Notes: generated from the letters alone by a model not told the origin. 64,000 nt of DNA from Oceanimonas sp. GK1 (GCF_000243075.1 NC_016745.1:1567001-1631000); one strand, 5' to 3'. Positions 1-12,270 are shown, numbered from the stretch's first letter. Translations and numbers: made by a program.

Positions 1-539
1 TGCTCGGCCTGCAGTTGCTTGCGTTCGTTGCTCAGCTGGCGCCAGTGCTGATAATGCTGGCTGGTTTGGCCCAGCAACTGGTGGTGGCCGGCATAGGCAT
101 CGAGCAGGGCGCGCTGGTGATCGGGTTTTTGCAGCTCCTGGTGGGCATGCTGGCCATGAATGTTGACCAGCAGCGCCCCCAGGGCCTTGAGTTGCGACAG
201 GGGAACCGGGGTGCCGTTAATGTAGCCCCGTGAGCGGCCTTCCCGGCTCAGGGTACGGCGCAGTATGCATTCATCCTGCTCGTCCAGCTCCTGCTCGCAC
301 AGCCAGGCCTTGACCCTGGGCAGTTTGTCGATGCGAAAGCGGGCGCTGATGTCGGCCTTGTCGGCACCGGGGCGCACCGAGTCGGCATCGGCTCGTTCGC
401 CCAGGGCCAGTGCCAGGGCATCAATGGCGATGGATTTGCCGGCGCCGGTTTCGCCGGTAATGCTGGTCATGCCCCGGCGCAGGTCCAGCTCAAGAAAGGA
501 AACGATGGCAAAATTGCTGATGGTGAGCTGAAGCAACAT
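1..539 (-). CDS. recN: DNA repair protein RecN, N-terminal part (cut by window edge)
   Basis: SMC-like ATPase that acts early in recombinational repair of double-strand breaks. The first 179 residues are visible, reading leftward from an ATG at 537-539; the rest lies outside the window. The protein opens with [13 protein letters not shown] and has a Walker A motif GETGAGKS at residues 29-36, followed by [13 protein letters not shown], typical of RecN. Two LexA-like boxes lie directly upstream, as expected for an SOS gene. It follows nadK in the same direction, the order usual in gammaproteobacteria. Identification is secure; only the extent is incomplete. Confidence 0.95.
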   Translation of the reverse strand, partial: MLLQLTISNFAIVSFLELDLRRGMTSITGETGAGKSIAIDALALALGERADADSVRPGADKADISARFRIDKLPRVKAWLCEQELDEQDECILRRTLSREGRSRGYINGTPVPLSQLKALGALLVNIHGQHAHQELQKPDHQRALLDAYAGHHQLLGQTSQHYQHWRQLSNERKQLQAE

Positions 540-564
540 GGTGATTCCCCGCAACAAAAAACAA

Positions 565-607
565 TGCTGTATGGGAATACAGTATACTGTTGTTTTATAC
601 AGTGCAA
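565..607 (-). promoter_or_regulatory. SOS promoter of recN with two LexA boxes
   Basis: Two 16-bp CTG-N10-CAG palindromes lie at 567-582 (CTGTATGGGAATACAG) and 587-602 (CTGTTGTTTTATACAG), both close to the LexA consensus. On the minus strand a TTGCAC at 607-602 could be the -35 and TACTGT at 584-579 the -10 with 17-bp spacing, so both boxes would cover the promoter. E. coli recN is likewise controlled by multiple LexA sites. The sites are read directly; regulation is inferred. Confidence 0.85.
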
Positions 608-614
608 GATGGGC

Positions 615-691
615 GTGAGAGGAAAGACGTAAGACGTAAGAGGTGAGGTGTAAGGAGTGAGGGGGCCTCACATTCAGCACCTCACTCCTCA
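615..691. repeat. Heptamer repeat array (GTGAGGN-type) with an inverted arm
   Basis: From 615 to 663 the sequence divides into seven consecutive 7-mers of the form G-T/A-R-A-G-R-N (for example GTAAGAC twice, then GTAAGAG, GTGAGGT, GTAAGGA). At about 677-691 two 7-mers occur in the opposite sense (ACCTCAC, TCCTCAC), so the block can fold back on itself. It lies in the recN-nadK gap. The same heptamer family recurs after pnp at 31748-31789. Confidence 0.7.
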
Positions 692-696
692 CGGGG

Positions 697-1581
697 TTAA
701 AACAGTTTGCTGCCCCAGCCGAGCTTGCTGCGCAACACTTCAAAGTAGCTATGGCCGCGGGGGTGGAGCAGTTTCAGCCGGTGCGGGCTCTTGTTGATGT
801 GGATCTCGTCGCCCGGCTGTACCGCCAGCGACACATGGCCATCACAGCTGACCAGCATGTGCTCGCTCTTGTTGGCAGGGGACAGCACCATTTTTACCTG
901 GGCGTCGGCGTCGATCACGATGGGCCGGCAGCTCAGGGTATGGGGGAACATGGGCACCAGGGTAATGGCATTGAGATTGGGGGTGAGGATGGGGCCGCCG
1001 GCAGAGAGAGAATAGGCGGTGGAGCCGGTGGGGGTGGCCACTATCATGCCGTCGGCACGCTGGCTGTACATGAAGTGGCCGTTGATGTAGACCTCGAATT
1101 CGATCATGTGGGCGATTTTGCCCGGATGCAGCACCGCCTCGTTCATGGCAGTGTTGCTGGCCTTGAGCTGGCCGTGGCGGTGTACCTGGGCTTCCAGTAA
1201 AAAACGGTGCTCGGTCTGGTAGTCGCCGCTCAGCAGCCGTTCTAGCGGTTGCTCAAAGCTGTCGGGGGAGAGATCGGTCAGAAAACCCAGGTTGCCCCGG
1301 TTTACGCCCACCACCGCCACATCAAAGCGGGACAGTACGCGGGCCGAGCCCAGCATGTTGCCGTCGCCACCCACCACAATGGCCAGATCGGCGCGCTCGC
1401 CCAGCTCCACCATTTCCAGCAGCTCGGCCTGTGCCAGCCCCAGCTGTTCGCCCACCCGGTGTTCGATCACCACGTTCAGACCCAGTCCGGAGAGGTAACG
1501 GTACAGCGCCACCAGGGTCTGGTTGGCCCCCTGGTGATCCGGTTTGCCGATAAGGGCGATGGTCTTGAAGTCGGTTTCCAT
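697..1581 (-). CDS. nadK: NAD kinase
   Basis: Phosphorylates NAD+ to NADP+ in the cytosol. The protein is 294 residues from the chosen ATG at 1579-1581 ([12 protein letters not shown]), close to the E. coli length; the frame is open 28 codons further upstream, but that extension does not resemble the family. The catalytic GGDGN motif is at residues 71-75 and the NAD-binding [14 protein letters not shown] motif follows in the C-terminal half. It lies divergently from grpE and upstream of recN, a conserved arrangement. Confidence 0.95.
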   Translation of the reverse strand: METDFKTIALIGKPDHQGANQTLVALYRYLSGLGLNVVIEHRVGEQLGLAQAELLEMVELGERADLAIVVGGDGNMLGSARVLSRFDVAVVGVNRGNLGFLTDLSPDSFEQPLERLLSGDYQTEHRFLLEAQVHRHGQLKASNTAMNEAVLHPGKIAHMIEFEVYINGHFMYSQRADGMIVATPTGSTAYSLSAGGPILTPNLNAITLVPMFPHTLSCRPIVIDADAQVKMVLSPANKSEHMLVSCDGHVSLAVQPGDEIHINKSPHRLKLLHPRGHSYFEVLRSKLGWGSKLF

Positions 1582-1703
1582 AAATAGCTGTCCGGGGGCT
1601 GGCAAGGCGGCCTGCATTGCGTGGTGTGAGTCAGTAATCGCCATTCTAATCAGAGTGTTGCCCAAGCGCTACCGGAGTGAATGCAAGTCTGTGAGCTTGT
1701 GCT

Positions 1704-1732
1704 CTTGAAAAGAGGGTGACTGCCCCCATATA
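1704..1732 (+). promoter_or_regulatory. Sigma-32 heat-shock promoter of grpE
   Basis: CTTGAAA at 1704-1710, a 13-bp spacer and CCCCATATA at 1724-1732 match the sigma-32 consensus (CTTGAAA, 13-15 bp, CCCCATNTA) almost perfectly. It lies about 35 bp before the grpE ATG. Confidence 0.9.
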
Positions 1733-1766
1733 GGCTCCAAGTTGATTGATACACACGGGAGACACC

Positions 1767-2378
1767 ATGAGCAGCAAGCACAATCAGGTTGAGACGGAGC
1801 AGTCCGAAGCGCTTGAGCAGGAGCAAGGGGCCGTCACTGACGCGGGCCAGTCCGAGCAGCAGGAAACCGTGCAGCCCGATGCGGCTTATGTCGCCGAGCT
1901 GGAGCAAAAGCTGGCCGCTGCCGAAAACAGCGCCAAAATGGAAAAAGACAGTGCCCTGCGGGCCGTGGCCGAGATGGAAAACATTCGTCGTCGCGCCGCC
2001 CAGGACGTGGAAAAGGCACAGAAGTTTGCCCTGGAAAAATTCGTGGGCGAACTGCTGCCGGTGATCGACAGCCTGGAGCGGGCCATCGAACATACCAGTG
2101 ATGAAAGTGACGCCTTCAAGGCGGTGCACGAAGGGGTGGAACTGACCCTGAAATCGCTGCTGAGCGCGGTTGAAAAGTTCGGCGTCGAGCAAATCGACCC
2201 CAAGGGCCAGCCTTTTGATCCCAATAAACACCAGGCCATGAGCATGGTGGAAAGTGACGAAGTGGCGCCCAATGCGGTGCTGGCGGTCATGATGAAAGGC
2301 TATGAACTCAACGGCCGGGTGCTGCGTCCTGCCATGGTCATGGTGGCCAAGGGGCCGGCCATCGACACTCAGGCCTGA
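1767..2378 (+). CDS. grpE: Nucleotide exchange factor GrpE
   Basis: Co-chaperone that releases ADP from DnaK and acts as a thermosensor. The protein is 203 residues from the ATG at 1767, chosen because a purine-rich site (CGGGAGA, 1756-1762) precedes it; an in-frame TTG at 1746 has no such site. An acidic N-terminal tail is followed by a long coiled coil (about residues 45-95) and the C-terminal beta domain ending near [12 protein letters not shown]. It is followed after 122 bp by dnaK, which has its own promoter. Confidence 0.97.
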   Translation: MSSKHNQVETEQSEALEQEQGAVTDAGQSEQQETVQPDAAYVAELEQKLAAAENSAKMEKDSALRAVAEMENIRRRAAQDVEKAQKFALEKFVGELLPVIDSLERAIEHTSDESDAFKAVHEGVELTLKSLLSAVEKFGVEQIDPKGQPFDPNKHQAMSMVESDEVAPNAVLAVMMKGYELNGRVLRPAMVMVAKGPAIDTQA

Positions 2379-2409
2379 GCCGCACTTCATAAAAAAATGT
2401 GACCGTCGT

Positions 2410-2439
2410 CTTGAAAGCCCAAACCGACAGCCACATATA
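2410..2439 (+). promoter_or_regulatory. Sigma-32 heat-shock promoter of dnaKJ
   Basis: CTTGAAA at 2410-2416, a 14-bp spacer and CCACATATA at 2431-2439 form a second clear sigma-32 promoter. It sits between grpE and dnaK, 62 bp before the dnaK ATG, so dnaK can be induced independently of grpE read-through. Confidence 0.88.
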
Positions 2440-2500
2440 GACGTTAACGCGAAATATCAAAACGCTTGTTACCGAATTAGCACTATCAAGAGAGGATTCT

Positions 2501-4426
2501 ATGGGTAAAATCATCGGCATCGATCTGGGTACCACCAACTCCTGCGTTGCGATCCTGGACGGGGATACTCCACGGGTCATTGAAAACGCCGAGGGTGCCC
2601 GCACCACTCCCTCCATCATCGCCTACACCGACGATGGCGAAACCCTGGTAGGTCAGCCGGCCAAGCGCCAGGCGGTGACCAACCCCAAAAACACCCTGTT
2701 CGCCATCAAACGCCTGATCGGCCGTCGCTTTGAAGACGAAGAAGTACAGCGCGACATCAAGATCATGCCGTTCAGCATCGTCAAGGCCGACAACGGTGAT
2801 GCCTGGGTAGAAGCCAAAGACAAGAAAATGGCACCGCCGCAGATCTCCGCTGAAGTGCTGAAGAAGATGAAGAAAACCGCCGAAGACTACCTCGGCGAGC
2901 CGGTGACCGAAGCCGTTATTACCGTGCCGGCCTATTTCAACGACGCCCAGCGTCAGGCCACCAAGGATGCCGGCCGCATTGCCGGTCTGGACGTCAAGCG
3001 CATCATCAACGAGCCTACCGCCGCGGCCTTTGCCTATGGCGTGAACAAGGCTCAGGGGGATCGCAAGGTGGCGGTCTACGATCTGGGTGGCGGTACCTTT
3101 GATATCTCCATCATCGAAATCGATGACATGGACGGCGAAAAGACCTTTGAAGTGCTGGCCACCAACGGCGACACCCACCTGGGTGGGGAAGACTTCGACA
3201 ACCGTCTGATCACCTACCTGGTGGAAGAATTCAAGCGTGAGCAGGGCTTTGATCTGCGCAATGACATGCTGGCCCTGCAGCGCCTGAAGGAAGCCGCCGA
3301 AAAAGCCAAGTGCGAGCTGTCTTCTGCCCAGCAGACCGAAGTGAACCTGCCCTACATCACCGCCGATGCGTCCGGTCCCAAGCACCTGAACATCAAGGTC
3401 ACCCGGGCCAAGCTGGAATCCCTGGTGGAGGACATGGTCAAGAAGTCTCTGGATCCGGTGCGCACCGCGCTCAAGGATGCCGGCCTGTCCGTGTCCGACA
3501 TCGACGACGTGATTTTGGTGGGCGGTCAGACCCGCATGCCGCTGGTGCAGAAGGCCGTGAGCGACTTCTTCGGCAAGGAGCCGCGCAAGGACGTGAACCC
3601 CGATGAAGCCGTGGCCGTGGGTGCCGCCATTCAGGGCGCCGTGCTGTCCGGTGACAAGAAGGACGTGCTGCTGCTCGACGTGACCCCGCTGTCTCTGGGT
3701 ATCGAGACCATGGGCGGCGTGATGACGGCGCTGATCGAAAAGAACACCACCATTCCGACCAAGAAGTCCCAGGTGTTCTCCACCGCCGAAGACAACCAGT
3801 CTGCCGTGACCATTCACGTCATTCAGGGTGAACGCAAGCGGGCCGCCGACAACAAGTCCCTGGGCCAGTTCAACCTGGAAGGCATTCGTCCGGCGCCGCG
3901 CGGCCTGCCGCAAGTCGAAGTGACCTTTGACATCGACGCCGACGGCATTCTGCACGTGTCTGCCAAGGACAAGGACACCGGCAAGGAGCAGAAGATCACC
4001 ATTCAGGCCTCTTCCGGTCTGAGTGAGGAAGAGATCGACGCCATGGTGCGGGCCGCCGAAGCCAACGCCGCCGAAGACAAGAAGTTCGAGGAGCTGGTGG
4101 CGGCGCGCAACCAGGCCGATGGTCTGGCTCACGCCACCCGCAAGCAGCTGGAAGAAGCCGGTGACGCCCTGGCCGCCGATGACAAGAGCGCCATCGAATC
4201 TGCCCTGAGCGCCCTGGAAACCGCCGTGCGCGGCGAAGATAAGGCCGAGATCGAGGCCAAGCAGCAGGCGCTGCTGGAAGCGTCCCAGAAGCTGATGGAA
4301 GCCGCCCAGGCCAAGGCGCAGTCCCAGGCCCAGGATGCGGGTGCCCAGGACGCCGGCAGCAAGCAGAAAGCCGATGACGACGTGGTGGATGCCGAGTTTG
4401 AAGAAGTCAAAGACGACAAGAAGTAA
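2501..4426 (+). CDS. dnaK: Molecular chaperone DnaK (Hsp70)
   Basis: ATP-driven chaperone that binds exposed hydrophobic segments and works with DnaJ and GrpE. The protein is 641 residues. The actin-like ATPase domain opens with [13 protein letters not shown] (residues 5-17) and contains [11 protein letters not shown]. The linker [13 protein letters not shown] joins the substrate-binding domain, followed by a helical lid and an acidic tail ending [18 protein letters not shown] strong AGAGAGGA ribosome site precedes the ATG. The full length and all landmarks are intact. Confidence 0.99.
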   Translation: MGKIIGIDLGTTNSCVAILDGDTPRVIENAEGARTTPSIIAYTDDGETLVGQPAKRQAVTNPKNTLFAIKRLIGRRFEDEEVQRDIKIMPFSIVKADNGDAWVEAKDKKMAPPQISAEVLKKMKKTAEDYLGEPVTEAVITVPAYFNDAQRQATKDAGRIAGLDVKRIINEPTAAAFAYGVNKAQGDRKVAVYDLGGGTFDISIIEIDDMDGEKTFEVLATNGDTHLGGEDFDNRLITYLVEEFKREQGFDLRNDMLALQRLKEAAEKAKCELSSAQQTEVNLPYITADASGPKHLNIKVTRAKLESLVEDMVKKSLDPVRTALKDAGLSVSDIDDVILVGGQTRMPLVQKAVSDFFGKEPRKDVNPDEAVAVGAAIQGAVLSGDKKDVLLLDVTPLSLGIETMGGVMTALIEKNTTIPTKKSQVFSTAEDNQSAVTIHVIQGERKRAADNKSLGQFNLEGIRPAPRGLPQVEVTFDIDADGILHVSAKDKDTGKEQKITIQASSGLSEEEIDAMVRAAEANAAEDKKFEELVAARNQADGLAHATRKQLEEAGDALAADDKSAIESALSALETAVRGEDKAEIEAKQQALLEASQKLMEAAQAKAQSQAQDAGAQDAGSKQKADDDVVDAEFEEVKDDKK

Positions 4427-4455
4427 GGCCACCCCGGCGCACAGACGCTGACAGT

Positions 4456-4481
4456 GCGGGCGTTGGGCTACCAACGCCCGC
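4456..4481 (+). terminator. Hairpin between dnaK and dnaJ
   Basis: An 11-bp perfect stem (4456-4466 with 4471-4481) with a GCTA loop is followed by a weak T-rich stretch (CTTTGTGTT). It probably attenuates or processes the dnaKJ transcript, giving less DnaJ than DnaK, rather than ending it fully. Confidence 0.6.
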
Positions 4482-4514
4482 CTTTGTGTTAATCAGCAGG
4501 TAAACACGCAAGCT

Positions 4515-5645
4515 ATGTCGAAACGAGATTATTATGAAGTGCTTGGCGTCTCCAAGGGAGCCGACGAGCGCGAAATCAAGAAAGCCTACAAGCGCATGGC
4601 GATGAAGTATCATCCCGATCGCAACAAGGACGATGCCGACGCGGCCGACAAGTTCAAGGAAGCCACCGAGGCCTACGAGGTGCTCACCGACGCTCAGAAG
4701 CGGGCCGCCTACGATCAGTTTGGCCATGATGCGGTCAACGGTCAGCAGGGCCATGGGGGCTTTGGCGGCGGTGCCGACTTCAGTGATATTTTCGGTGACG
4801 TCTTCGGCGACATCTTCGGCGGTGGCCGGGGCCGGCAGCAACGCGCCGCCCGGGGCTCGGATCTGCGCTACAACATGGAGCTGACCCTGGAAGAGGCGGT
4901 CAGGGGCGTGACCAAAGAGATCAAGGTGCCTACCCTGGCCAGTTGCGACGTCTGCGATGGCAGCGGCGCCAAGCCCGGCACTCAGGCCAAGACCTGCCCC
5001 ACCTGTCATGGCCACGGTCAGGTACAGATGCGCCAGGGCTTTTTCACCGTGCAGCAGCCCTGTCCCCATTGCCGGGGCAAGGGCAAAATCGTCAGTGATC
5101 CCTGCACCAAATGCCATGGTGAAGGCCGCTACCAGAAAACCAAAACCCTGTCGGTCAAGATTCCGGCGGGCGTGGACACCGGCGATCGCATTCGCTTGGC
5201 CGGTGAGGGTGAAGCGGGCGAGTCCGGGGCGCCGGCCGGTGACCTCTATGTACAGATGCACGTGCGTGAGCACGACATCTTTGTACGCGATGGTAACAAC
5301 CTCTACTGCGAGGTGCCCATCAGCTTTACCTCGGCCGCCCTGGGTGGCGAGGTGGAAGTGCCGACCCTGGACGGCCGGGTCAAGCTGAAAATTCCGGCCG
5401 AAACCCAGACCGGCCGCATGTTCCGGCTCAAGGGCAAGGGCGTGCGTTCGGCCCGCAACGGTCAGCTCGGGGATCTGGTATGCAAGGTCTATATTGAGAC
5501 CCCGGTTAACCTGACCGAGGAGCAGAAAGAGCTGCTGCGCCAGCTCGAAGTCTCCTGTGGCGGCTCCGCGGCCAAGAAGCACAGGCCCAAGTCGGAAGGC
5601 TTCTTTGAAGGGGTGAAGCGGTTTTTTGACGATTTGACCCGCTGA
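4515..5645 (+). CDS. dnaJ: Co-chaperone DnaJ (Hsp40)
   Basis: Delivers substrates to DnaK and stimulates its ATPase. The protein is 376 residues. The J domain (1-70) carries HPD at 33-35. A Gly/Phe-rich linker (about 75-115) follows, then four zinc-binding CXXCXGXG repeats ([32 protein letters not shown]) and the two beta-sandwich substrate domains. This is the standard type I architecture, downstream of dnaK. Confidence 0.99.
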   Translation: MSKRDYYEVLGVSKGADEREIKKAYKRMAMKYHPDRNKDDADAADKFKEATEAYEVLTDAQKRAAYDQFGHDAVNGQQGHGGFGGGADFSDIFGDVFGDIFGGGRGRQQRAARGSDLRYNMELTLEEAVRGVTKEIKVPTLASCDVCDGSGAKPGTQAKTCPTCHGHGQVQMRQGFFTVQQPCPHCRGKGKIVSDPCTKCHGEGRYQKTKTLSVKIPAGVDTGDRIRLAGEGEAGESGAPAGDLYVQMHVREHDIFVRDGNNLYCEVPISFTSAALGGEVEVPTLDGRVKLKIPAETQTGRMFRLKGKGVRSARNGQLGDLVCKVYIETPVNLTEEQKELLRQLEVSCGGSAAKKHRPKSEGFFEGVKRFFDDLTR

Positions 5646-5734
5646 GCCCGCTGTATTAGGCTGAGTCGGTGATTAAACCGGCGTTCGGCGGCACCTTGCA
5701 GTCGCATTGAGCCACTTAAATACCCAAACGATTT

Positions 5735-5766
5735 GAGCCCTGTTCCGGCAGGGCTCTTGTTATTTT
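5735..5766 (+). terminator. Rho-independent terminator after dnaJ
   Basis: GAGCCCTG (5735-5742) pairs with CAGGGCTC (5749-5756), followed by TTGTTATTTT. It ends the dnaKJ unit and lies only 26 bp before greA. Confidence 0.85.
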
Positions 5767-5791
5767 GTTGTTCGAAAGGAACCGGGTTTCC

Positions 5792-6271
5792 ATGATGAAT
5801 CAAACACCGATGACCATACGCGGCGCGCAAAAGCTGCGTGAAGAGCTGGACCATCTCAAGTCCGTGCGCCGTCCCCAGATTATTGAAGCCATTGCCGAAG
5901 CCCGTGAGCACGGCGATCTGAAAGAAAATGCCGAATACCATGCGGCCCGTGAGCAGCAGGGTTTTTGTGAAGGGCGCATCCAGGAAATTGAAGCCAAGCT
6001 GTCCAACGCTCAGATCATCGACATTACCCGCATGCCGAACAACGGCAAGGTGATTTTCGGTGCCACCGTGACCCTGTTCCGGGTCAATGACGAGCAGGAA
6101 ATCACCTACCGCATCGTGGGAGACGACGAGTCCGACATCAAGGCCAACCTGATTTCGGTCAACTCGCCCATTGCCCGTGGCCTTATCGGCAAGGAAGAAG
6201 ACGACGTGGCCGTGGTCAAGACCCCGGCCGGTGAAGTGGAATACGAGATCATCAAGGTCGAGTATCTGTAA
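5792..6271 (+). CDS. greA: Transcription elongation factor GreA
   Basis: Binds the RNA polymerase secondary channel and stimulates cleavage of backtracked RNA. The protein is 159 residues from ATG 5792; a second ATG follows at once at 5795. An AAAGGA site at about 5775-5780 precedes both. The N-terminal coiled coil carries the acidic tip sequence [19 protein letters not shown], and the C-terminal FKBP-like domain ends EIIKVEYL, both near identical to E. coli GreA. carAB, often between dnaJ and greA in related bacteria, is absent here. Confidence 0.97.
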   Translation: MMNQTPMTIRGAQKLREELDHLKSVRRPQIIEAIAEAREHGDLKENAEYHAAREQQGFCEGRIQEIEAKLSNAQIIDITRMPNNGKVIFGATVTLFRVNDEQEITYRIVGDDESDIKANLISVNSPIARGLIGKEEDDVAVVKTPAGEVEYEIIKVEYL

Positions 6272-6278
6272 GTGATTG

Positions 6279-6302
6279 GGAGCGGCCGTTCAGGGCCGCT
6301 CC
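6279..6302. terminator. Hairpin between convergent greA and the PilZ gene
   Basis: GGAGCGGCC (6279-6287) pairs with GGCCGCTCC (6294-6302). It overlaps the end of the PilZ gene and has no long T-run, so it may act as a shared or factor-assisted terminator. Confidence 0.55.
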
Positions 6303-6889
6303 TGCTCCACATTTTCCAGAAAACCGCGAAACACGAACTCCGACAGCGTCAGCCGGTCGGCCATGCCCAGCTCGAACTGCACCGTCGTTACCCATACCCG
6401 CTCTCCATGTCGCTCCTTGACCCGTTTCAGGGTCAGCGGCAGTTGTTGATCGTCATCCAGCTTTAGCAAGACCGGTTTTGTTGTTTGCTCCTCAAACAGG
6501 GAAGAGTCCGAAACCAGGCGCATGCCGTTGATGGACAGATCCCGAATGTTGGCGGGCAAAGGCCGGCCGTCCGGGGTCAGCAGTTGCAGCCCTCTGGGTC
6601 TGGGCAGGCGCCAGGCGCGGCGGCCAGTCTTACCGGCCAAATCGATAATGCGGGGGGCGGTGATGGTTGCTTCTTCCCCGGCAGGGCGGGACGGGTTCAG
6701 GCTGATCGGAAAGGTCAACTCGGTACCGTTCAGCTCCAGTTTCAGCTCCAGGCCCGTGGCGCCGGACAGCAATGCAAACAGTGCCTCGTCCATGGTAATG
6801 GACAGGGTCTGGCGGTCGCTGGTGTGCTCTTCGCGAAACAGCTCGCTGAGCATCGCCAGCTCTTCATCGTCAAGGTATCGTTGAGGCAT
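6290..6889 (-). CDS. PilZ-domain protein (probable cyclic-di-GMP receptor)
   Basis: About 199 residues from ATG 6889 (MPQRYLDDEELAML); a GTG two codons upstream is also possible. The C-terminal half looks like a PilZ domain: an arginine cluster with RxxxR spacing (RRAWR) ahead of RLPRPRGLQLL, then DLSINGMRL, which fits the D/N-x-S-x-x-G second half of the c-di-GMP motif. The N-terminal part resembles a YcgR-like beta domain but is not assignable. A role in c-di-GMP signalling is inferred from the motif; the output is unknown. It is convergent with greA. Confidence 0.7.
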   Translation of the reverse strand: MPQRYLDDEELAMLSELFREEHTSDRQTLSITMDEALFALLSGATGLELKLELNGTELTFPISLNPSRPAGEEATITAPRIIDLAGKTGRRAWRLPRPRGLQLLTPDGRPLPANIRDLSINGMRLVSDSSLFEEQTTKPVLLKLDDDQQLPLTLKRVKERHGERVWVTTVQFELGMADRLTLSEFVFRGFLENVEQERP

Positions 6890-6982
6890 AGGCACCGACG
6901 CCGAAAGTGATTCTTTTAAGATTAGGCGTTGGGGGGCGGGCGTGAGTAAAAAGTAATAAGGGGAAGGTCGCGGAAGGCAGAC

Positions 6983-7008
6983 CCGCGAAGCCCGCAGGGA
7001 CTTCGCGG
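6983..7008. repeat. Hairpin in the yhbY-PilZ gap
   Basis: CCGCGAAG (6983-6990) pairs with CTTCGCGG (7001-7008) around a 10-nt loop. It lies just downstream of yhbY and could be its terminator, though it lacks a T-run. No gene is visible in 6896-7023. Confidence 0.4.
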
Positions 7009-7023
7009 CGAAGGGAGGAGCAC

Positions 7024-7320
7024 TCAGCCCCTGGGCAGGGCGATTTTTTTCTGCTCGCTCTGGCGGTAAATGGTCAGAATGTGACCAATGGTCTGTACCT
7101 TGACCGCGCCGGTTTCTCGCACGATGGCGTCCATGACAAGCTTCTTGACGTCCCTGTCTTCGGCGGCGACCTTCACCTTGATCAGTTCGTGGTGGTTCAG
7201 GGCCAGATCGATCTCTGCCAGCACGCCTTCGGTCAGGCCATGCTGACCAAGCAATACCACCGGCTTCAGGCTGTGGGCCAGTCCTTTCAGGTATTGTCTT
7301 TGCTTATTATTCAGGGTCAT
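7024..7320 (-). CDS. yhbY: Ribosome assembly RNA-binding protein YhbY
   Basis: A 98-residue CRM-domain protein associated with the pre-50S particle. It contains LKGLAHSLKPVVLLGQHGLT near the N-terminus, including the conserved GxxG region (LGQHG), and HHELIKVKV in the second strand. It is divergent from rlmE with 85 bp between the starts, the conserved arrangement in gammaproteobacteria. Confidence 0.95.
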   Translation of the reverse strand: MTLNNKQRQYLKGLAHSLKPVVLLGQHGLTEGVLAEIDLALNHHELIKVKVAAEDRDVKKLVMDAIVRETGAVKVQTIGHILTIYRQSEQKKIALPRG

Positions 7321-7405
7321 TGCAAAATGCTTCGGTTAATCAGGTTGAAAGGGGACCATTGTACCCCCATCTAGGCACTAATGGTAATAGCAGAGCGATA
7401 AATTA

Positions 7406-8035
7406 ATGGGCAAAAAGAAACGCTCGGCCAGCTCCACCCGCTGGCTGAAAGAGCATTTTGATGACAAATATGTACAACAGGCGCAAAAAAAGGGCCTGCG
7501 CTCGCGTGCCGTGTTCAAGCTGGAAGAGCTGCAGGGGCGTGACAAGCTGCTGCGCCCTGGCATGACGGTGGTGGATCTCGGCGCCGCCCCGGGCGGCTGG
7601 AGCCAGTACGCCACCGAACAGGTGGGCCAGGGCGGCAAGGTTATCGCCTGTGACATTCTGCCCATGGACCCCATTGCCGGGGTCGACTTTCTGCAGGGGG
7701 ATTTTCGGGAAGAAGCGGTGCTGAATGCGCTGCTCGAGCGGGTAGGGGACGACAAGGTCGATGTGCTGCTGTCGGACATGGCGCCCAACATGAGTGGTAC
7801 CCCCGAGGTGGACCAGCCCAGGGCCATGTATCTGGTGGAACTGGCGCTGGACATGTGCCGGCAAGTATTGGCACCCAGGGGCAGTTTTGTGGTCAAAGTG
7901 TTTCAGGGGGCCGGATTTGATGAATTTCTCGGCGAAGTACGCCGGTCTTTTGCTACGGTCAAGGTAAGAAAACCAGACTCTTCGCGGCCCAGATCCCGTG
8001 AAGTCTACATTGTGGCTACAGGTTTTAAACTGTAG
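7406..8035 (+). CDS. rlmE: 23S rRNA 2'-O-ribose U2552 methyltransferase RlmE (FtsJ/RrmJ)
   Basis: A 209-residue SAM-dependent methyltransferase acting on the 50S A-loop at a late assembly stage. The SAM motif [15 protein letters not shown], the SDMAPNMSG motif carrying the catalytic Asp, and FVVKVFQG with the catalytic Lys are all present; the C-terminus [17 protein letters not shown] is typical. It lies upstream of ftsH as in E. coli. Confidence 0.98.
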   Translation: MGKKKRSASSTRWLKEHFDDKYVQQAQKKGLRSRAVFKLEELQGRDKLLRPGMTVVDLGAAPGGWSQYATEQVGQGGKVIACDILPMDPIAGVDFLQGDFREEAVLNALLERVGDDKVDVLLSDMAPNMSGTPEVDQPRAMYLVELALDMCRQVLAPRGSFVVKVFQGAGFDEFLGEVRRSFATVKVRKPDSSRPRSREVYIVATGFKL

Positions 8036-8079
8036 TACCCTGTTTCAGTCATAAACTGTCAGCCGGTGAGGTTAGTAAT

Positions 8080-10026
<1,947 letters not shown>

Positions 10027-10044
10027 TTTTTTGTGATAAATTAA

Positions 10045-10073
10045 GCCCCGGCCATGCTTGCCGGGGCTTTTCA
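10045..10073 (+). terminator. Rho-independent terminator after ftsH
   Basis: GCCCCGGC (10045-10052) pairs with GCCGGGGC (10060-10067), loop CATGCTT, followed by TTTTCACTTTTT. Confidence 0.88.
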
Positions 10074-10102
10074 CTTTTTAGGTTTTAGGATTAGGTCATT
10101 TC

Positions 10103-10945
10103 ATGTTGTTATCTTCCGCATCCAGAACGCTGGATCTCTCCACGCCCCAGGTGATGGGCATACTCAATATCACTCCCGACTCTTTTTCCGATGGCGGTCG
10201 TTATCACAGCCAGGATGCGGCCCTGCGTCATGCCCTGCAAATGGTCGCCGACGGTGCCACCATGATTGACGTGGGCGGCGAGTCGACCCGCCCCGGTGCC
10301 GATGAGGTGGTGGAGCAGGAAGAGCTGGACCGGGTGGTGCCGGTGGTGGAGCGGCTCAGAGCCGAACTGGACTGCTGGATTTCCGTGGATACCAGCAAGG
10401 CAGTGGTGATGCGCGAAACGGTCAGGGCCGGCGCCGATTTGATTAACGACATTCGTGCCCTGCGCGAGCCCGGCACGCTGGAAGTGGCCGCTGCCAGCGG
10501 GGCCGCCGTGTGCCTGATGCACATGCAGGGGCAGCCCCGTACCATGCAGCAGGCGCCGGACTATGACGATGTGGCCGCCGAGGTGGCTGATTTTCTCGTA
10601 CAGCGGCTGGCGGTCTGCGAGGCGGCGGGCATTCCCCGCGAACGCGTTTGCCTGGATCCGGGGTATGGCTTTGGCAAGTCGCTGGAGCACAACTATGAAC
10701 TGCTGGGCCGACTCGGTGAGCTGCACCGGCTCGGACTGCCGCTGCTGGTGGGCATGTCCCGCAAATCGATGCTGGGCCAGCTGCTCAATCGCGAGGTCAA
10801 CGAACGCCTGGCCGGCACCCTGGCCGCGCATCTGTTTGCGGTGGCCCAGGGAGCCCAGATAGTCCGGGTTCATGATGTTAAGGACATGGTTGATGCCCTT
10901 CGTGTATGGCGAAAGGCGGCACAGTATCAGGAACAAAGTGCATGA
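10103..10945 (+). CDS. folP: Dihydropteroate synthase
   Basis: Condenses p-aminobenzoate with the pterin pyrophosphate in folate synthesis; the sulfonamide target. The protein is 280 residues, a TIM barrel. Visible signatures are [27 protein letters not shown] and, near the C-terminus, [11 protein letters not shown]. It overlaps glmM by 4 nt (ATGA), so the two genes are translationally coupled. Confidence 0.98.
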   Translation: MLLSSASRTLDLSTPQVMGILNITPDSFSDGGRYHSQDAALRHALQMVADGATMIDVGGESTRPGADEVVEQEELDRVVPVVERLRAELDCWISVDTSKAVVMRETVRAGADLINDIRALREPGTLEVAAASGAAVCLMHMQGQPRTMQQAPDYDDVAAEVADFLVQRLAVCEAAGIPRERVCLDPGYGFGKSLEHNYELLGRLGELHRLGLPLLVGMSRKSMLGQLLNREVNERLAGTLAAHLFAVAQGAQIVRVHDVKDMVDALRVWRKAAQYQEQSA

Positions 10946-12270
10946 GCAGAAAATATTTTGGAACCGACGGTGTACGTGGCCGGGTCGGTGAGTACCCCAT
11001 CACTCCGGAATTCGTGATGAAACTGGGCTGGGCCGCGGGTAAGGTGTTGGCGCAGACCGGCACCAAAAAGGTGCTGATTGGCAAGGACACCCGTATTTCC
11101 GGTTATATGCTGGAGTCGGCGCTGGAAGCGGGGCTGTCCGCGGCTGGTCTGCAGGCGGCGCTGCTCGGCCCCATGCCGACCCCGGCCATTGCCTACCTCA
11201 CCCGCACCTTTCGGGCCGAGGCGGGCATTGTGATCAGCGCGTCCCACAATCCCTATTATGACAACGGCATCAAGTTTTTCTCTCACGACGGCACCAAGCT
11301 GCCCGACGAAGTGGAGCTGGCCATCGAGGCGCTGCTCGATCAGCCCATGGACTGTGTCTCCTCGGATCAGCTGGGCAAGGCCAGCCGTATAAACGATGCC
11401 GCCGGTCGCTATATCGAGTTCTGCAAAAGCACCTTTCCCTCGGACTTGCACCTCGACGGCCTTAGCATCGTGCTGGACTGTGCCCACGGCGCCACCTACC
11501 ACATCGCCCCGGCGGTGTTTGAGGAGCTGGGTGCCCGCGTTATTCGTACCGGGGTGCAGCCCAATGGTCTCAACATCAACGACCGGGTCGGCTCTACCGC
11601 GCCGGCGGCGCTGCAGGCCGCGGTGGTGGAGCATGGGGCGGATCTGGGGATTGCCTTTGACGGTGACGGCGACCGCCTGGCCATGGTGGATCACACCGGC
11701 GCCCTGGTGGATGGCGACGAAATTTTGTATATCATTGCCCGCCACGCCCAGCGCCAGGGCACCCTCAATGGCGGTGTGATCGGCACCCTGATGAGCAACA
11801 TGGCGCTGGAGCTGGCCCTGGCACGGCTCGATATTCCCTTCAGGCGGGCCAAAGTCGGGGACCGCTACGTCATGGAGCTGCTCAAGGAGCATGGCTGGAA
11901 GCTGGGCGGTGAAAACTCCGGTCATATCATCAGCCTGGATCACAATACCACTGGTGACGGCATCGTGGCGGCGTTGCAGGTGCTGCGGGCCCTGGTCACC
12001 GAGGGCGGCAGCCTGGCCGAACTGCGGGCGGGGCTGACCCTGTTCCCTCAGGTGCTGGTGAACGTGCGTTTTGCCGCCGGTACCGATCCGCTGATTGATG
12101 AGGAAGTACAGCGACGGGTGGCCGCCGCCGAGGCCGAGCTCGCCGGCAATGGCCGGGTGTTGCTGAGAAAGTCGGGCACCGAGCCGTTGATCCGGGTGAT
12201 GGTGGAAGGGGCCGACAAGGTGCAGGTGCGTCGTCTGGCCGAGCATATTGCCGAAGCGATCCCGGCCTGA
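10942..12270 (+). CDS. glmM: Phosphoglucosamine mutase
   Basis: Converts glucosamine-6-phosphate to glucosamine-1-phosphate for UDP-GlcNAc and cell-wall synthesis. The protein is 442 residues from ATG 10942, which overlaps the folP stop. It opens [13 protein letters not shown]. The phospho-serine loop is ISASHNP with the catalytic Ser near residue 101, the metal loop is DGDGDR, and the C-terminal phosphate-binding loop is [12 protein letters not shown]. The ftsH-folP-glmM-secG order is conserved. Confidence 0.98.
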   Translation: MSRKYFGTDGVRGRVGEYPITPEFVMKLGWAAGKVLAQTGTKKVLIGKDTRISGYMLESALEAGLSAAGLQAALLGPMPTPAIAYLTRTFRAEAGIVISASHNPYYDNGIKFFSHDGTKLPDEVELAIEALLDQPMDCVSSDQLGKASRINDAAGRYIEFCKSTFPSDLHLDGLSIVLDCAHGATYHIAPAVFEELGARVIRTGVQPNGLNINDRVGSTAPAALQAAVVEHGADLGIAFDGDGDRLAMVDHTGALVDGDEILYIIARHAQRQGTLNGGVIGTLMSNMALELALARLDIPFRRAKVGDRYVMELLKEHGWKLGGENSGHIISLDHNTTGDGIVAALQVLRALVTEGGSLAELRAGLTLFPQVLVNVRFAAGTDPLIDEEVQRRVAAAEAELAGNGRVLLRKSGTEPLIRVMVEGADKVQVRRLAEHIAEAIPA

